The notes under the pieces are model-generated. The model did not search any database. It was given only the letters and a program-made list of their open reading frames with translations, and was not told where the DNA came from. From positions 62,001-126,000 of the forward strand of contig NZ_VLKK01000005.1 in NCBI RefSeq assembly GCF_007830065.1: a stretch of DNA of 64,000 nt, given 5' to 3'. Of this stretch, positions 37,027-46,737 are shown piece by piece. Source of the stretch: Sphingobium wenxiniae (GTDB lineage: Bacteria > Pseudomonadota > Alphaproteobacteria > Sphingomonadales > Sphingomonadaceae). A program made the position numbers and the translations under genes. Within the stretch, counting starts at the first letter, position 1; every line of letters begins with the position of its first letter.

Positions 37027-39237
37027 CTATGGTTTGGAGGCGACAGGTGATGGACTGCGTTGGGCTGCGGCGCTGCCTGATTGGAAAATGCTCTGATCGG
37101 TGCGCATTCGGCGGCGCGGTATCCAGGGGTGGGCGTCATTTGGGGCATGGACGGTCCGGACCGTCATCCTGTCCAGATTGATCGCCAGCCCGCCCGTCGC
37201 CGCAAGCATGGACCGGTCCACCTTCAGCCATTTCGGCTTGCACCATCCGGGCAGGCGGCGGTCGCTGATAACGATGTCGGCCCGTTGGCAATCGCGTCTG
37301 AAGGCTTCCTTTTCGATGAACATGCCGCTGCGGGTGACGAGCAGCCGCCAGGATCTGCCCGCCTTGTCCAGCAGGACCGAACACAGATCGGCCGAGCATC
37401 GCGCCTGCGGCAGATCGGCCAAGGACTCCAGAACACCATCGTAACCGGCGCTTTCGGCCAAGGCGCTTCGCACATAGTCACCCGCCTTGTCCCGCAACAA
37501 AGCCATGCCCGTCCCCTCCGCGCGTATCGCGACATGACGCCCATCGCTTGTGACCAATATGTCAGGGGAGGGATTCAACAATATGGCAATGAACCCGATC
37601 CCCACCGGCGCCAGGCCCAGCCAGCGCCAGACGCTTCGCCAGAGAAGGCACCACAGGCCCCCCATCACCATCACGCCGAACACCCAGGGCGGCAAGGCCG
37701 GCCCCAAAGCTACAGCCATTGGGCTTCCCCCAACGCCGTGGGCGATGAACAGCAGCAATTCCAGCGCCTTGCCGGTTATCCACCATGCCGGCGCGCCCAG
37801 GCCGAACAGATCGAGCAAGAGCGCCATCGCCTCGAAAGGCATCACCACAAAGGTCGTCAGGGGTATCGCGACGATGTTGGCGAACGCACCGAGCATCCCC
37901 GCCTTGTGGAAATGATAGAAGGCGATCGGCGCGAGGACCAGTTCCACGGCAAGACCCGTCAGCAACAGGACCGCAATGGCCCGCCCGAACTTCCGCCAGC
38001 CATTCTCGTCGCGCGCCGCGGCGAATGCCCGAAATCGCGGATGCTCGGACAGGGCGACGATCGCGACCACCGCGCCGAAACTCATCTGAAAGCTGGGTCC
38101 GGTCAGGGCTTCGGGCCAGAAGCACAGAACGATCAGCGCACCCGTCGCCACGAGCCGCAAGGTGATCGCCTCCCGCCCCAGCGCCAGACCGCCCAGGACA
38201 AGCAGGGCGGCAATACAGGAGCGTATGGTCGGCACTTCAGAGCCGGTCAACAGCGTGTAACCGATCCCCGCCAGCGCCCCGCCTCCCGCCGCGATCAGCA
38301 TCAGCGGCCAGTCCAGCGCCGCCCGGCGGCTGAGCGCCATCGCCCGCATCAGCAGAAAGATGACCGCACCCACCAGGGCCGTCACATGCAGGCCGCTGAT
38401 GGAAAGCAGATGCGCAAGACCGCTGCGCCGCATCGCTTCGGCATCCTGTTCCACGATCGCGCCCTGGTCCCCGGTGGCGAGGGCGGCGGCAATGCTTCCC
38501 GCCGGTCCTTCAACCCGGTCGAGGATATGGCTGAACAGGCGTTCCCTTATGCCCGGATCGGCGGTTGCCGGCTTGATTATGGCGACAGGCGGCAAGGCGC
38601 GCCCGGTCGCGCCTATGCCCGCGAAATAGGCCCGCGCGGCAAAATCATAGCCTCCGGGCAGGGTGGGCGGCGCGGGCGGCATCAATCGAATGCGGAACCG
38701 TATGATCGCATCCCTTCCGATGGCCGGAGACATGTCCGATTCCCGGACGTTCACCCGGATCAGGGAGGGAAGCGCCGGTGCGTCCATCGGGCGCAGCAGC
38801 AGGCGGACCATGTGCTTTGCCGGAACGGGATTTACCGATTGAACCTTGCCCGTGACCGTCACGAAGGTCGCGCGCTGCAACTGCGGCTCCTCCACCAGCA
38901 CCGCCTTGCCCCAGATGAGCAGACAGCCAAGGCAGGCGAGTATCCCTGCGGAAATGGCGATCCTTCTCCCGCGCCCTCCCGTCGGCAGCAAGGCGGCCGC
39001 GCAGGCAAGGGCCAGCGCGGCGCAGCAGAAAGCCAGCCATGACCAGCGATGCGGGAGGACGAACCAGGCCGCGATTCCGATCCCCAATCCCACCGGAACC
39101 CATAGGGGAATCTGCTCTCTTTCCTTCTCCAGCCATTGTTCCGGCGAGAAACCCGATGCCTGACGCCACGCCTTCATCTTCTCCCGAACGGAAGTTTGTG
39201 GAGACTCAAAAGCCATGCTAGGGGGCGTCGCGTTCAT
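37027..39237 (-). CDS. comEC: ComEC/Rec2 family DNA-uptake channel protein
   Basis: A 736-aa polytopic membrane protein. ComEC forms the inner-membrane channel for single-stranded DNA in natural transformation. The N-terminal part has hydrophobic helices and an OB-like DUF4131 domain (TGKVQSVNPVPAKHM region), and the core Competence domain shows GLAHLLSISGLHVTALVGAV, the family hallmark. The C-terminal metallo-beta-lactamase-like domain seems reduced. No other competence gene is here, so actual DNA uptake is unproven. A start at 39213 (MAFESPQ) is also possible. Divergent from gltX. Confidence 0.88.
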   Translation of the reverse strand: MNATPPSMAFESPQTSVREKMKAWRQASGFSPEQWLEKEREQIPLWVPVGLGIGIAAWFVLPHRWSWLAFCCAALALACAAALLPTGGRGRRIAISAGILACLGCLLIWGKAVLVEEPQLQRATFVTVTGKVQSVNPVPAKHMVRLLLRPMDAPALPSLIRVNVRESDMSPAIGRDAIIRFRIRLMPPAPPTLPGGYDFAARAYFAGIGATGRALPPVAIIKPATADPGIRERLFSHILDRVEGPAGSIAAALATGDQGAIVEQDAEAMRRSGLAHLLSISGLHVTALVGAVIFLLMRAMALSRRAALDWPLMLIAAGGGALAGIGYTLLTGSEVPTIRSCIAALLVLGGLALGREAITLRLVATGALIVLCFWPEALTGPSFQMSFGAVVAIVALSEHPRFRAFAAARDENGWRKFGRAIAVLLLTGLAVELVLAPIAFYHFHKAGMLGAFANIVAIPLTTFVVMPFEAMALLLDLFGLGAPAWWITGKALELLLFIAHGVGGSPMAVALGPALPPWVFGVMVMGGLWCLLWRSVWRWLGLAPVGIGFIAILLNPSPDILVTSDGRHVAIRAEGTGMALLRDKAGDYVRSALAESAGYDGVLESLADLPQARCSADLCSVLLDKAGRSWRLLVTRSGMFIEKEAFRRDCQRADIVISDRRLPGWCKPKWLKVDRSMLAATGGLAINLDRMTVRTVHAPNDAHPWIPRRRMRTDQSIFQSGSAAAQRSPSPVASKP

Positions 39238-39270
39238 GAATAGGCGAAACGAATGTCAGGGAATTCTTCG

Positions 39271-40722
39271 GTGAGTGCAACGGGAATGAACAAGCAGGTC
39301 GTGACCCGTTTTGCGCCATCTCCGACAGGGTTCCTTCACATCGGCGGCGCGCGCACGGCGCTGTTCAACTGGCTGTTCGCGCGGCACCATGGCGGCAAGT
39401 TCCTGCTCCGGATCGAGGATACGGATCGCGCCCGTTCCACCGAGGAAGCGGTCGCCGCGATCTTCGACGGTCTGGAATGGCTGGGCCTTGGCGGCGACGA
39501 ACCCGCCGTCTTCCAGTTCGAGCGCTCCGCCCGCCATGCGGAGGTCGCCAATCGGTTGCTGGCGAGCGGCCACGCCTATCGATGCTATGCGACGCCCGAA
39601 GAACTGGCGGCACTGCGCGAGCAACAGCGTGCCGCGAAGCTGCCGATGCGCTATGACGGCCGCTGGCGGGACCGCTCGTCCGAAGAAGCGCCCGAAGGCG
39701 CGCCCTTCGTCATCCGCCTGAAAGCGCGCCGCGAAGGCGAAACCGTCATCGAGGACGCGGTGCAGGGCCGCGTCGTCGTCCAGAATGCGGAACTGGACGA
39801 CATGATCCTGCTCCGTTCCGACGGCACGCCCACCTATATGCTGGCCGTGGTCGTGGACGATCACGACATGGGCGTCACCCATGTCATCCGCGGCGACGAT
39901 CACCTGAACAATGCCTTCCGCCAACTGGGCATCATCAAGGCGATGGCCCAGATCGAGGGGGGCTGGGAAGAGCCGGTCTATGCCCATATCCCGCTGATCC
40001 ACGGGTCGGACGGGGCGAAGCTTTCCAAGCGCCACGGCGCGCTGGGGGTCGATGCCTATCGCGACGAGATGGGGATGCTCCCCGAAGCCGTGCTCAACTA
40101 TCTGCTGCGGCTGGGCTGGGGGCATGGCGACGAGGAAATCATCTCCATCCAACGGGCCATAGAGCTGTTCGATATTTCGGGCGTGGGCCGCTCGCCCTCC
40201 CGCTTCGACATCAAGAAGCTGGAGAATCTCAACGGCCACTATCTGCGCGAAGCCGACGATGCCCGGCTCGCGGCCCTTGTCGCCCCCCGCGTGGCGGCCC
40301 GCCTGGGCCATCCGCTTCCCGCCGATGGGGAAGCTTTGTTGACGCGGGCGATGCCTTCGCTCAAGCCCCGCGCCAAAACGCTTAACGAAATTGCGGAAGG
40401 CGCGGAGTTCCTGTTCAAAAATTGCCCGCTGGATTTTGACGAAAAGGCCCTCGCTCTGCTAGACGACTCGGCGCGCGCGTTGCTGGCAAGTACAGCCGAC
40501 GCTCTCTCTGCCGTTCAATCCTGGACGGTCGAAGCGATCGAAGACGTCATACGCCGCGTGGCAGAGGATGCGGGCCTGGGCCTCGGCAAGGTAGCGCAGC
40601 CCTTGAGGGCGGCACTCACCGGCCGGACGGTTTCGCCCGGAATTTTCGATGTCTTTTTCCTGCTGGGAAAAGAGGAAAGCTTGGGTCGGTTAACGGATGT
40701 GGGGCACGCATCGGTCGGCTGA
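39271..40722 (+). CDS. gltX: Glutamyl-tRNA synthetase
   Basis: Charges tRNA-Glu. The HIGH motif lies in [20 protein letters not shown] and the KMSKS-equivalent in [11 protein letters not shown]. The intervening [16 protein letters not shown] is the family signature. I place the start at the GTG 39271 because AGGGAA (39258-39263) lies 7 nt before it, giving 483 aa. ATG codons at 39253 and 39286 are alternatives; the last gives a start right at the conserved core. It is 18 nt ahead of gltA. Confidence 0.95.
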   Translation: MSATGMNKQVVTRFAPSPTGFLHIGGARTALFNWLFARHHGGKFLLRIEDTDRARSTEEAVAAIFDGLEWLGLGGDEPAVFQFERSARHAEVANRLLASGHAYRCYATPEELAALREQQRAAKLPMRYDGRWRDRSSEEAPEGAPFVIRLKARREGETVIEDAVQGRVVVQNAELDDMILLRSDGTPTYMLAVVVDDHDMGVTHVIRGDDHLNNAFRQLGIIKAMAQIEGGWEEPVYAHIPLIHGSDGAKLSKRHGALGVDAYRDEMGMLPEAVLNYLLRLGWGHGDEEIISIQRAIELFDISGVGRSPSRFDIKKLENLNGHYLREADDARLAALVAPRVAARLGHPLPADGEALLTRAMPSLKPRAKTLNEIAEGAEFLFKNCPLDFDEKALALLDDSARALLASTADALSAVQSWTVEAIEDVIRRVAEDAGLGLGKVAQPLRAALTGRTVSPGIFDVFFLLGKEESLGRLTDVGHASVG

Positions 40723-40740
40723 CAGTTAAGGAGAACATGA

Positions 40741-42027
40741 ATGTCCGATAAAAATGCCACTTTGACGGTCGGGGGAGAGACGAAGGATTATGCCGTCATG
40801 GACGGCACCGTCGGCCCGCAGGTCATCGACGTGCGTAAGCTCTACGCCGACACCGGCATGTTCACCTACGACCCCGGCTTCACCTCCACCGCGAGTTGCG
40901 ATTCGGGCCTGACCTATATCGACGGCGACGAAGGCGTGCTGCTGCACCGCGGCTATCCCATCGGCCAGCTTGCCGAACAGTCAAGCTTCATGGAAGTCAG
41001 CTACCTGCTGCTGAACGGCGAATTGCCCTCCAAGCAGGAACTGGACGACTTCACCCGCACCATCACCCGTCATACGATGGTGCACGAACAGCTCACCACC
41101 TTCTATCGCGGTTTCCGCCGCGACGCGCACCCCATGGCCATCATGTGCGGCGTCGTAGGCGCGCTGTCGGCCTTCTATCACGATTCGACCGACATCAACG
41201 ATCCTGAGCAGCGCAAGATCGCCAGCCACCGCCTGATCGCCAAGATGCCGACGATCGCCGCGATGGCGTATAAATATTCGGTGGGCCAGCCCTTCGTCTA
41301 TCCGCGCAACGACCTGAGCTACACCGCCAACTTCCTCCGCATGACCTTCTCGGTCCCGGCGGAGGAATATGAACCGGACCCGGTCATCGTCGACGCGATG
41401 GACAAGATCTTCATCCTCCACGCCGACCATGAGCAGAACGCGTCGACCTCGACCGTGCGTCTGGCAGGGTCTTCGGGCGCCAATCCTTTCGCATGCATCG
41501 CGGCGGGCATCGCGTGCCTGTGGGGGCCGGCGCATGGCGGCGCGAACGAAGCCGCGCTCAACATGCTGCGCGAAATCGGGACCGTGGACCGCATCCCCGA
41601 ATATATCGCCCGCGCGAAGAACAAGGACGATCCGTTCCGCCTGATGGGCTTCGGCCACCGCGTCTACAAGAATTACGATCCGCGCGCGACCGTCATGCAG
41701 AAGACCGCGAAGGACGTGCTGGCGAAGCTGGGCGTCGACGATCCGATCTTCGACGTGGCGAAGGAACTGGAGCACATCGCGCTCAACGACCCCTATTTCA
41801 TCGAAAAGAAGCTCTATCCCAATGTGGACTTCTATTCGGGCGTGATCCTGTCGGCCATCGGTTTCCCGACCGAGATGTTCACCGTTCTCTTCGCGCTCGC
41901 CCGGACCGTCGGATGGGTCGCGCAGTGGAACGAGATGATCTCCGACCCCGCGCAGAAGATCGGCCGCCCGCGCCAGCTCTACACCGGCCCGACGCAGCGC
42001 GACTATGTTCCGGTCGACAAGCGCTGA
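40741..42027 (+). CDS. gltA: Citrate synthase
   Basis: Condenses acetyl-CoA and oxaloacetate in the first TCA-cycle step. The 428-aa type II (hexameric, NADH-sensitive) enzyme shows [16 protein letters not shown], the catalytic His in [30 protein letters not shown] (His and Arg) and the Asp region [22 protein letters not shown] precedes the ATG. Closely follows gltX and has its own terminator. Confidence 0.96.
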   Translation: MSDKNATLTVGGETKDYAVMDGTVGPQVIDVRKLYADTGMFTYDPGFTSTASCDSGLTYIDGDEGVLLHRGYPIGQLAEQSSFMEVSYLLLNGELPSKQELDDFTRTITRHTMVHEQLTTFYRGFRRDAHPMAIMCGVVGALSAFYHDSTDINDPEQRKIASHRLIAKMPTIAAMAYKYSVGQPFVYPRNDLSYTANFLRMTFSVPAEEYEPDPVIVDAMDKIFILHADHEQNASTSTVRLAGSSGANPFACIAAGIACLWGPAHGGANEAALNMLREIGTVDRIPEYIARAKNKDDPFRLMGFGHRVYKNYDPRATVMQKTAKDVLAKLGVDDPIFDVAKELEHIALNDPYFIEKKLYPNVDFYSGVILSAIGFPTEMFTVLFALARTVGWVAQWNEMISDPAQKIGRPRQLYTGPTQRDYVPVDKR

Positions 42028-42049
42028 CCGGCATCAGATATGAGGAAAG

Positions 42050-42080
42050 ACGGCGTCCGGTTCGGGCGCCGTTTTCTTTT
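42050..42080 (+). terminator. Intrinsic terminator of gltA
   Basis: A 10-bp stem (ACGGCGTCCG / CGGGCGCCGT, one G-T pair) with a GTT loop is followed by TTTTCTTTT, 22 nt after the gltA stop. Confidence 0.85.
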
Positions 42081-42093
42081 GCGGGACGGGAGA

Positions 42094-42197
42094 CGGCTAT
42101 TTCCGCCATTCAATATCCGTCATCCCAGCGAAAGCTGGAATCTCCCTTAGGCTGGGTCGTGCCTAAGAAGAGAGATGCCAGCTTCCGCCGGCATGAA
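42094..42197 (+). repeat. Dispersed palindromic element, copy B
   Basis: The leader CGGCTATTTCCGCCATTC matches that of copy A with few changes. The palindrome then begins CGTCATCCCAGC (42118), carries the TTAGG / CCTAA inner pair, and ends in a decayed mirror GGCATGA (to 42196). Same orientation as copy A. It fills most of the gltA-carD spacer; the remaining sequence to 42265 shows nothing I recognise. Confidence 0.75.
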
Positions 42198-42265
42198 TAG
42201 CTATGCCCGTTCACCACCCAAACCCGTCGTCCAGCGCGCAGGTTTGCAGGCTCCCAATCCCCCAC

Positions 42266-42293
42266 AAAAAAAGGCGCCCCGCAGGACGCCCTT
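42266..42293 (-). terminator. Terminator of carD
   Basis: On the minus strand a GGCGTCC / GGGCGCC stem (one mismatch) is followed by seven T residues, about 45 nt after the carD stop. Confidence 0.8.
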
Positions 42294-42335
42294 TCCTGTT
42301 CCAGCCTGCCGTTGTCGGCTCGGCCGGAAAATCCG

Positions 42336-42863
42336 TCAGCCTTCGGTCTTCACATGCCGGGGCGCGGCTTCGTTGAGGATGCGCAGGATTTTCTTGAGCG
42401 CGCTTGGCTCATCCGTCTCTTCCATCGCCGCCAGTTCGCGGGCGAGGCGGCTGGATGCGGCCTCGAAAATCTGGCGTTCGGAATAGCTCTGTTCGGGCTG
42501 GTCGTCGGCGCGGAACAGGTCGCGGGTCACTTCGGCGATCGACACCAGGTCGCCCGAATTGATCTTTGCTTCATATTCCTGTGCGCGGCGCGACCACATG
42601 GTGCGCTTCACCTTGGGCTTGCCCTTCAGGGTTTCCATCGCTTCCTCCAGCGTCTTGTTGGAGGAGAGCTTGCGCATGCCGACGCCTTCGGCCTTGTTGG
42701 TGGGCACGCGGAGCGTCATCCGTTCCTTTTCGAAGCGGAGCACGTAAAGTTCCAGTTCCATGCCGGCGATCTGCTCTTTTTGCAGTTCGACCACACGGCC
42801 AACGCCATGCTTGGGGTAAACGACATAATCACCGACGTCAAAGGACAGCGCCTTGGCAGCCAT
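42336..42863 (-). CDS. CarD family transcriptional regulator
   Basis: A 175-aa RNA-polymerase-binding protein. The N-terminal Tudor-like RID domain is seen in FDVGDYVVYPKHGVGRVVEL; CarD proteins contact the RNAP beta subunit and stabilise open complexes, especially at rRNA promoters. The rest is a helical DNA-binding domain (SRRAQEYEAKINSGDLVSIA). The start at 42863 is chosen because the 22 residues before it are not conserved. It is downstream of fdxA on the same strand, separated by a terminator-like hairpin. Confidence 0.9.
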   Translation of the reverse strand: MAAKALSFDVGDYVVYPKHGVGRVVELQKEQIAGMELELYVLRFEKERMTLRVPTNKAEGVGMRKLSSNKTLEEAMETLKGKPKVKRTMWSRRAQEYEAKINSGDLVSIAEVTRDLFRADDQPEQSYSERQIFEAASSRLARELAAMEETDEPSALKKILRILNEAAPRHVKTEG

Positions 42864-43029
42864 TTGAAACCTTTCCAATTCAACGGGAGGGGGACGGGGC
42901 CGTCGCGAAGCACATGCAAGTCGAAACATGCCGGGAAGACCGCGGCGCCGCCGTTAGGACATGAGACTATTTCTCCTGAGCAGGCGCGACCAAGCCTGCC
43001 GTTGAAAGGCTATTTAGCAGATTCGTAAC

Positions 43030-43063
43030 AAAATTGCCACCCCCGGACACAATATCCGGTGGC
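43030..43063 (-). terminator. Terminator-like hairpin after fdxA
   Basis: On the minus strand CCACCGGA / TCCGGGGGTGG with a bulge and a 7-nt loop is followed by AATTTTG. Lies about 40-70 nt after the fdxA stop and before carD. Confidence 0.5.
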
Positions 43064-43099
43064 CATGCCGCAAATCGCCTGCCGGAACGGGCCGGGCGA

Positions 43100-43438
43100 T
43101 CAGTCGCCCGAGCCGGGTTCGGGCGAGAAGAATTGCTCCAGCTTGTTCTCCACGCCCTTCATTTCATCGGCATCGGCGGGCGCTTCGCCCTTGACCGTGA
43201 TGTTGGGCCATTCGGCGGAGAATTTCGCATTCAATTCCAGCCACTTTTCAAGGCCGTTCTCGGTATCGGGCAGGATCGCTTCGGCCGGGCATTCCGGTTC
43301 GCACACGCCGCAATCGATACACTCGCTGGGATTGATGACCAGCATGTTCTCGCCCTCGTAGAAACAGTCCACGGGACAGACCTCGACGCAATCCATATAT
43401 TTGCAGCGGATGCAGTTGTCGGTCACGACATAGGTCAT
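43100..43438 (-). CDS. fdxA: 7Fe ferredoxin FdxA
   Basis: A 112-aa ferredoxin with a [3Fe-4S] and a [4Fe-4S] cluster. The first Cys set is [18 protein letters not shown] (9-26 region), the second [16 protein letters not shown]. The long C-terminal tail (about residues 60-112) is typical of alphaproteobacterial FdxA. It probably carries electrons for biosynthetic redox enzymes. The start MTYVVTDN is chosen over a longer frame. The fdxA-carD order and the upstream S4 protein are conserved in alphaproteobacteria. Confidence 0.93.
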   Translation of the reverse strand: MTYVVTDNCIRCKYMDCVEVCPVDCFYEGENMLVINPSECIDCGVCEPECPAEAILPDTENGLEKWLELNAKFSAEWPNITVKGEAPADADEMKGVENKLEQFFSPEPGSGD

Positions 43439-43523
43439 TGTCAGAGCACTCTTTGAATGGCTGAAAAGCGCGCCCCTGCTATGCGCGGCGGGCGTGAAGG
43501 TCAATGAGGATATTATTGTGCCC

Positions 43524-43820
43524 TCAATGCCCCAGCTTCAGTTCCTCATAGCAGGATTGCGCTTCGGGCGCGGACCCGCGCCGCCCCGGCAACTGCACGA
43601 CCCGCACCACGCGCACGCCGGCGGGATGGGGGAAGGTGATGAGGTCGCCCGACCGCACCGGCGCATGGGCGCGCTCGATGCGGCGGCCGTTGACGCGGAT
43701 ATGGCCGTCCTCCGCCATTTTCTGCGCGACCGACCGGCTCTTGGCGAGTCGCGTGAACCACAGGAACTTGTCGATCCGCAGGGCAGGGCCGTGCGGCACG
43801 CCATTCCCTGCGTCAGCCAT
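43524..43820 (-). CDS. S4-domain RNA-binding protein (HslR-like)
   Basis: A 98-aa protein made of one S4 domain: [20 protein letters not shown], then [21 protein letters not shown]. coli HslR binds free 50S subunits carrying stalled nascent chains; the function here is inferred from the domain. The ATG overlaps the helicase stop by 8 nt, so it is translated together with that protein. Confidence 0.87.
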   Translation of the reverse strand: MADAGNGVPHGPALRIDKFLWFTRLAKSRSVAQKMAEDGHIRVNGRRIERAHAPVRSGDLITFPHPAGVRVVRVVQLPGRRGSAPEAQSCYEELKLGH

Positions 43821-46506
43821 TGCGCCCCAGCAATTCGGCCAGCCCGGCAAAGGCATTGGCGGCGGCGGGCTTCGGTCCGGCGCCGGCGGCCGTGCTCTCG
43901 CGCCGTTGCGGTGCGTCCCGCTTGCCCCGGCCGCGATCGTCTCCATCGCGCGCGGGCCGCTGCCGTTGCGGTGGCCGCGCCTTCTGCCGGCCCCGGAACA
44001 CCCAGTTCGGGCCGCTTCCCTCCGGCGCTTCCACCGCGCGGAATCCCGCCAGCTTCATCAGTTGCAGGAAGGAGGCTTCGGACAGGCCCAGCGACACGAT
44101 CTGCGGGCTTTGCGCGGTAAAGGCTTCGCCCTTGGCGATGGCTTCATGCGCGGCGCGGGCCATGCGTTCGGCCATGTCGATCCGCAGCATCTGCTCGCCA
44201 AAGCCCCGGAAACCGGCGATCCGCGCGCCCATCTGTTCCTCCCGTTCGCCCGCCGGGATCAGCGTCAGGCCCGGCTGCGGCAAGGGGAGGCAAGGCTTGC
44301 CCAGCCGCGCCGCCAGCAGGGCCGAACGCCAGCGCGCCGCGCCGGGTTTCAGCAACCCCGGATGATAGATGTCGAGCACGCCGATATCGATCCCCGCCTT
44401 GCGCAGCAGGTGGCGCTGCTCCTTGTCCAGATGCGCGAGCGCCGAATCGAGTTCCGTCCGCGCGATGACGCCGCCCGCATCGGCAAGCTGCGCGAACACC
44501 GCGCGCACCACGGCGGGGACTTCGGCCTCTGATGCGCTCGCCGTCATTTTCACGAGCGGCAACAGATGCTTTTCCTTCTGACCTTCGAACCATGTGGCAA
44601 GGCGGGCTGCGATCTGCTTCTGCACATCCTGCCCCAGGGCGGAAAGCGCGCGATCCAGCCGTATTTCAGGTGTCAGCAGCGTCGGCCCGGCCAGCAGTGC
44701 CGCGACCGGATTGCCCTGCCAGCTTATGCCGGGCATGTCCCCTGCCGCGTCCATGAGCGCGAAATCCGTATCCACCGCGCCCAACAATTCTTCAGCCTTC
44801 ACTCGCAATATCCTCCCAAGGCGGCGCTCGGCCGCCGCCAGCAGCATCTTCCTGTCCTGATGACGCGTAGCGGGATCGACCGAGAAACGAAATCCGTCAA
44901 GTCGCCCGATCGTCTCGCCATCGACGCAGACCGTCCCATCCTGCTCCACGGTGACGGGCAGGCTGTCCACATCCTGCCCGATGTCGCGCAGCAGGACGGC
45001 GGTGCGCCGGTCCACGAAACGCTGCGTCAGGGCCGCGTGCAGCGCGTCGGACAGCTTCTCCTCCAGCGCGCGCGTGCGCTCGGCCATTTCGGCGGGATGC
45101 GCCAGCCAGTCGGGCCGGTGCGCGATATAGGACCATGTCCGCGCCGCCGCGATCCGCCCCGAAAGCGTATCGATATCGCCCTGCACCGAATCGAGTCGCG
45201 CCACGGCTTGGGCGAACCAGTCGCGGGGGATGTGCCCCTGACCTTCGGACAGGAAGCGCCAGATGCGGTTCACCGTGCGGGCGTGATGTTCCGCGCCCAG
45301 CTTCTGGAAATCGGGCAGGCCGCAGGCGTCCCACAGCCGCGCCACGGCGCGCTTGCCCTTCACTCGTTCGATAACCAATGGGTCATCGGCCAGTTTTTTC
45401 AGCACCGCCAGATCCACCGCTTCGGGCGCGGCGCGCAGCTCGGGCCGGTCGGGCCGTTCCTCCAGATCGGCGATCAGCGTTGCCAGACTGTCCAGCCGGG
45501 GCGTGCCGTCGCGCCAGAAAAGTTGCTCCACGCGGGGAAAGCGGTGCGCCTCTATCGCCTCGATCTCCTCGGGCGTGAAGGCGGCGTCGCCATCCTCGCT
45601 GCCCAGGCTGCCGAAGGTGCCGTCCTGGTGATGCCGCCCCGCGCGCCCGGCGATCTGCGCCATTTCGCTGACGGTCAGCCGCCGTGTCCGCCGCCCGTCG
45701 AACTTGCGGAGCGAGGCGAAGGCGACATGCGCCACGTCCAGATTGAGGCCCATGCCGATGGCGTCGGTCGCGACCAGATAATCGACCTCGCCGTTCAGGA
45801 ACATCTGCACCTGCGCGTTGCGGGTGCGGGGGGAAAGCGCGCCCATCACCACCGCCGCGCCGCCGCGAAAACGCCGCAGCATTTCCGCCACGGCATAGAC
45901 CTCCTCGGCGGAAAAGGCGACGATGGCGGACCGTTTGGGCAGGCGGGACAGCTTTTTCGCGCCCGCATAGCTGAGCGTCGAAAAGCGCGGCCGCCCGATG
46001 ATCTCCACATCGGGCACCAGCGCCTTGACCACTCGGGCGATGCTGGCGGAGCCGAGGATCATCGTCTCCTCCCGCCCCCGTGCGCGCAGCAGCCGGTCGG
46101 TAAAGACATGCCCGCGCTCCGGGTCCGCGCCCAGTTGCGCCTCGTCCAGCGCGACGAAGGCATAATCGTCCAGTCCGTCGCCGGGGCTTCCGGCCTGCCG
46201 GCCTGCGGTCTTGTCTGCGCCTCCGGCCTGCCGGCCTGCGCCGATCGGCATGGATTCCGCCGTACACAGGAAATAGCGCGCGCCCGGCGGCACGATCTTT
46301 TCCTCGCCGGTGATGAGAGCGACCTGCGGCGCGCCCTTGATCGCGACGACCCGGTCATAGACCTCGCGCGCCAGCAGGCGCAGCGGAAAGCCCATCATGC
46401 CGCTGGAATGGCCGCACATGCGTTCCACGGCCAGATGCGTCTTGCCGGTATTGGTAGGCCCAAGCACGGCAGTGACGGGCGATCGGGCGAATTGGGCCAT
46501 GCCCAT
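43813..46506 (-). CDS. Suv3-like DEAD/DEAH-type RNA helicase
   Basis: An 897-aa helicase related to mitochondrial SUV3, which pairs with PNPase in RNA decay. Walker A is LGPTNTGKTHLAVERM; motif II is ALDEAQLGAD; motif III is LGSASI; helicase C-domain motifs are ATDAIGMGLNLDV and QIAGRAGRHHQDGTFG. A Lys/Arg-rich C-terminal tail follows (RPPQRQRPARDGDD region). Between AESMPIG and DYAFVALDEAQ there is an odd Gly/Ala/Arg-rich insertion with a DNA duplication. The start is uncertain: ATGs at 46506, 46500, 46605 and 46623 are in frame. It heads the helicase-S4-fdxA-carD set. Confidence 0.88.
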   Translation of the reverse strand: MGMAQFARSPVTAVLGPTNTGKTHLAVERMCGHSSGMMGFPLRLLAREVYDRVVAIKGAPQVALITGEEKIVPPGARYFLCTAESMPIGAGRQAGGADKTAGRQAGSPGDGLDDYAFVALDEAQLGADPERGHVFTDRLLRARGREETMILGSASIARVVKALVPDVEIIGRPRFSTLSYAGAKKLSRLPKRSAIVAFSAEEVYAVAEMLRRFRGGAAVVMGALSPRTRNAQVQMFLNGEVDYLVATDAIGMGLNLDVAHVAFASLRKFDGRRTRRLTVSEMAQIAGRAGRHHQDGTFGSLGSEDGDAAFTPEEIEAIEAHRFPRVEQLFWRDGTPRLDSLATLIADLEERPDRPELRAAPEAVDLAVLKKLADDPLVIERVKGKRAVARLWDACGLPDFQKLGAEHHARTVNRIWRFLSEGQGHIPRDWFAQAVARLDSVQGDIDTLSGRIAAARTWSYIAHRPDWLAHPAEMAERTRALEEKLSDALHAALTQRFVDRRTAVLLRDIGQDVDSLPVTVEQDGTVCVDGETIGRLDGFRFSVDPATRHQDRKMLLAAAERRLGRILRVKAEELLGAVDTDFALMDAAGDMPGISWQGNPVAALLAGPTLLTPEIRLDRALSALGQDVQKQIAARLATWFEGQKEKHLLPLVKMTASASEAEVPAVVRAVFAQLADAGGVIARTELDSALAHLDKEQRHLLRKAGIDIGVLDIYHPGLLKPGAARWRSALLAARLGKPCLPLPQPGLTLIPAGEREEQMGARIAGFRGFGEQMLRIDMAERMARAAHEAIAKGEAFTAQSPQIVSLGLSEASFLQLMKLAGFRAVEAPEGSGPNWVFRGRQKARPPQRQRPARDGDDRGRGKRDAPQRRESTAAGAGPKPAAANAFAGLAELLGRNG
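46189..46240. repeat. 19-bp direct repeat inside the helicase gene
   Basis: TCCGGCCTGCCGGCCTGCG occurs at 46189-46207 and again at 46222-46240. The 33-bp offset equals 11 codons and keeps the frame, coding for AGRQAG twice on the minus strand. Confidence 0.85.
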
Positions 46507-46737
46507 ATGTCGGGCATGAAAGGGGGCAGGGCAAGGGACTTTGCTTCGGCCGCGAAAACTTCGGCCCTGTTTCCAATCGCCTGTCGGGCCTGACGCACGG
46601 CTCATCGCATGGGCGGCTGTCATTCCGGCGTCTTAAATTGACTTTAACCCTATGCGTTCACAACAGTGCGGCCTCGGCGCGGCGCGGGGGCCGTTGCCTT
46701 ATGGCGATGCGATGAACTGTCCCGGGGGGGACGCGGC

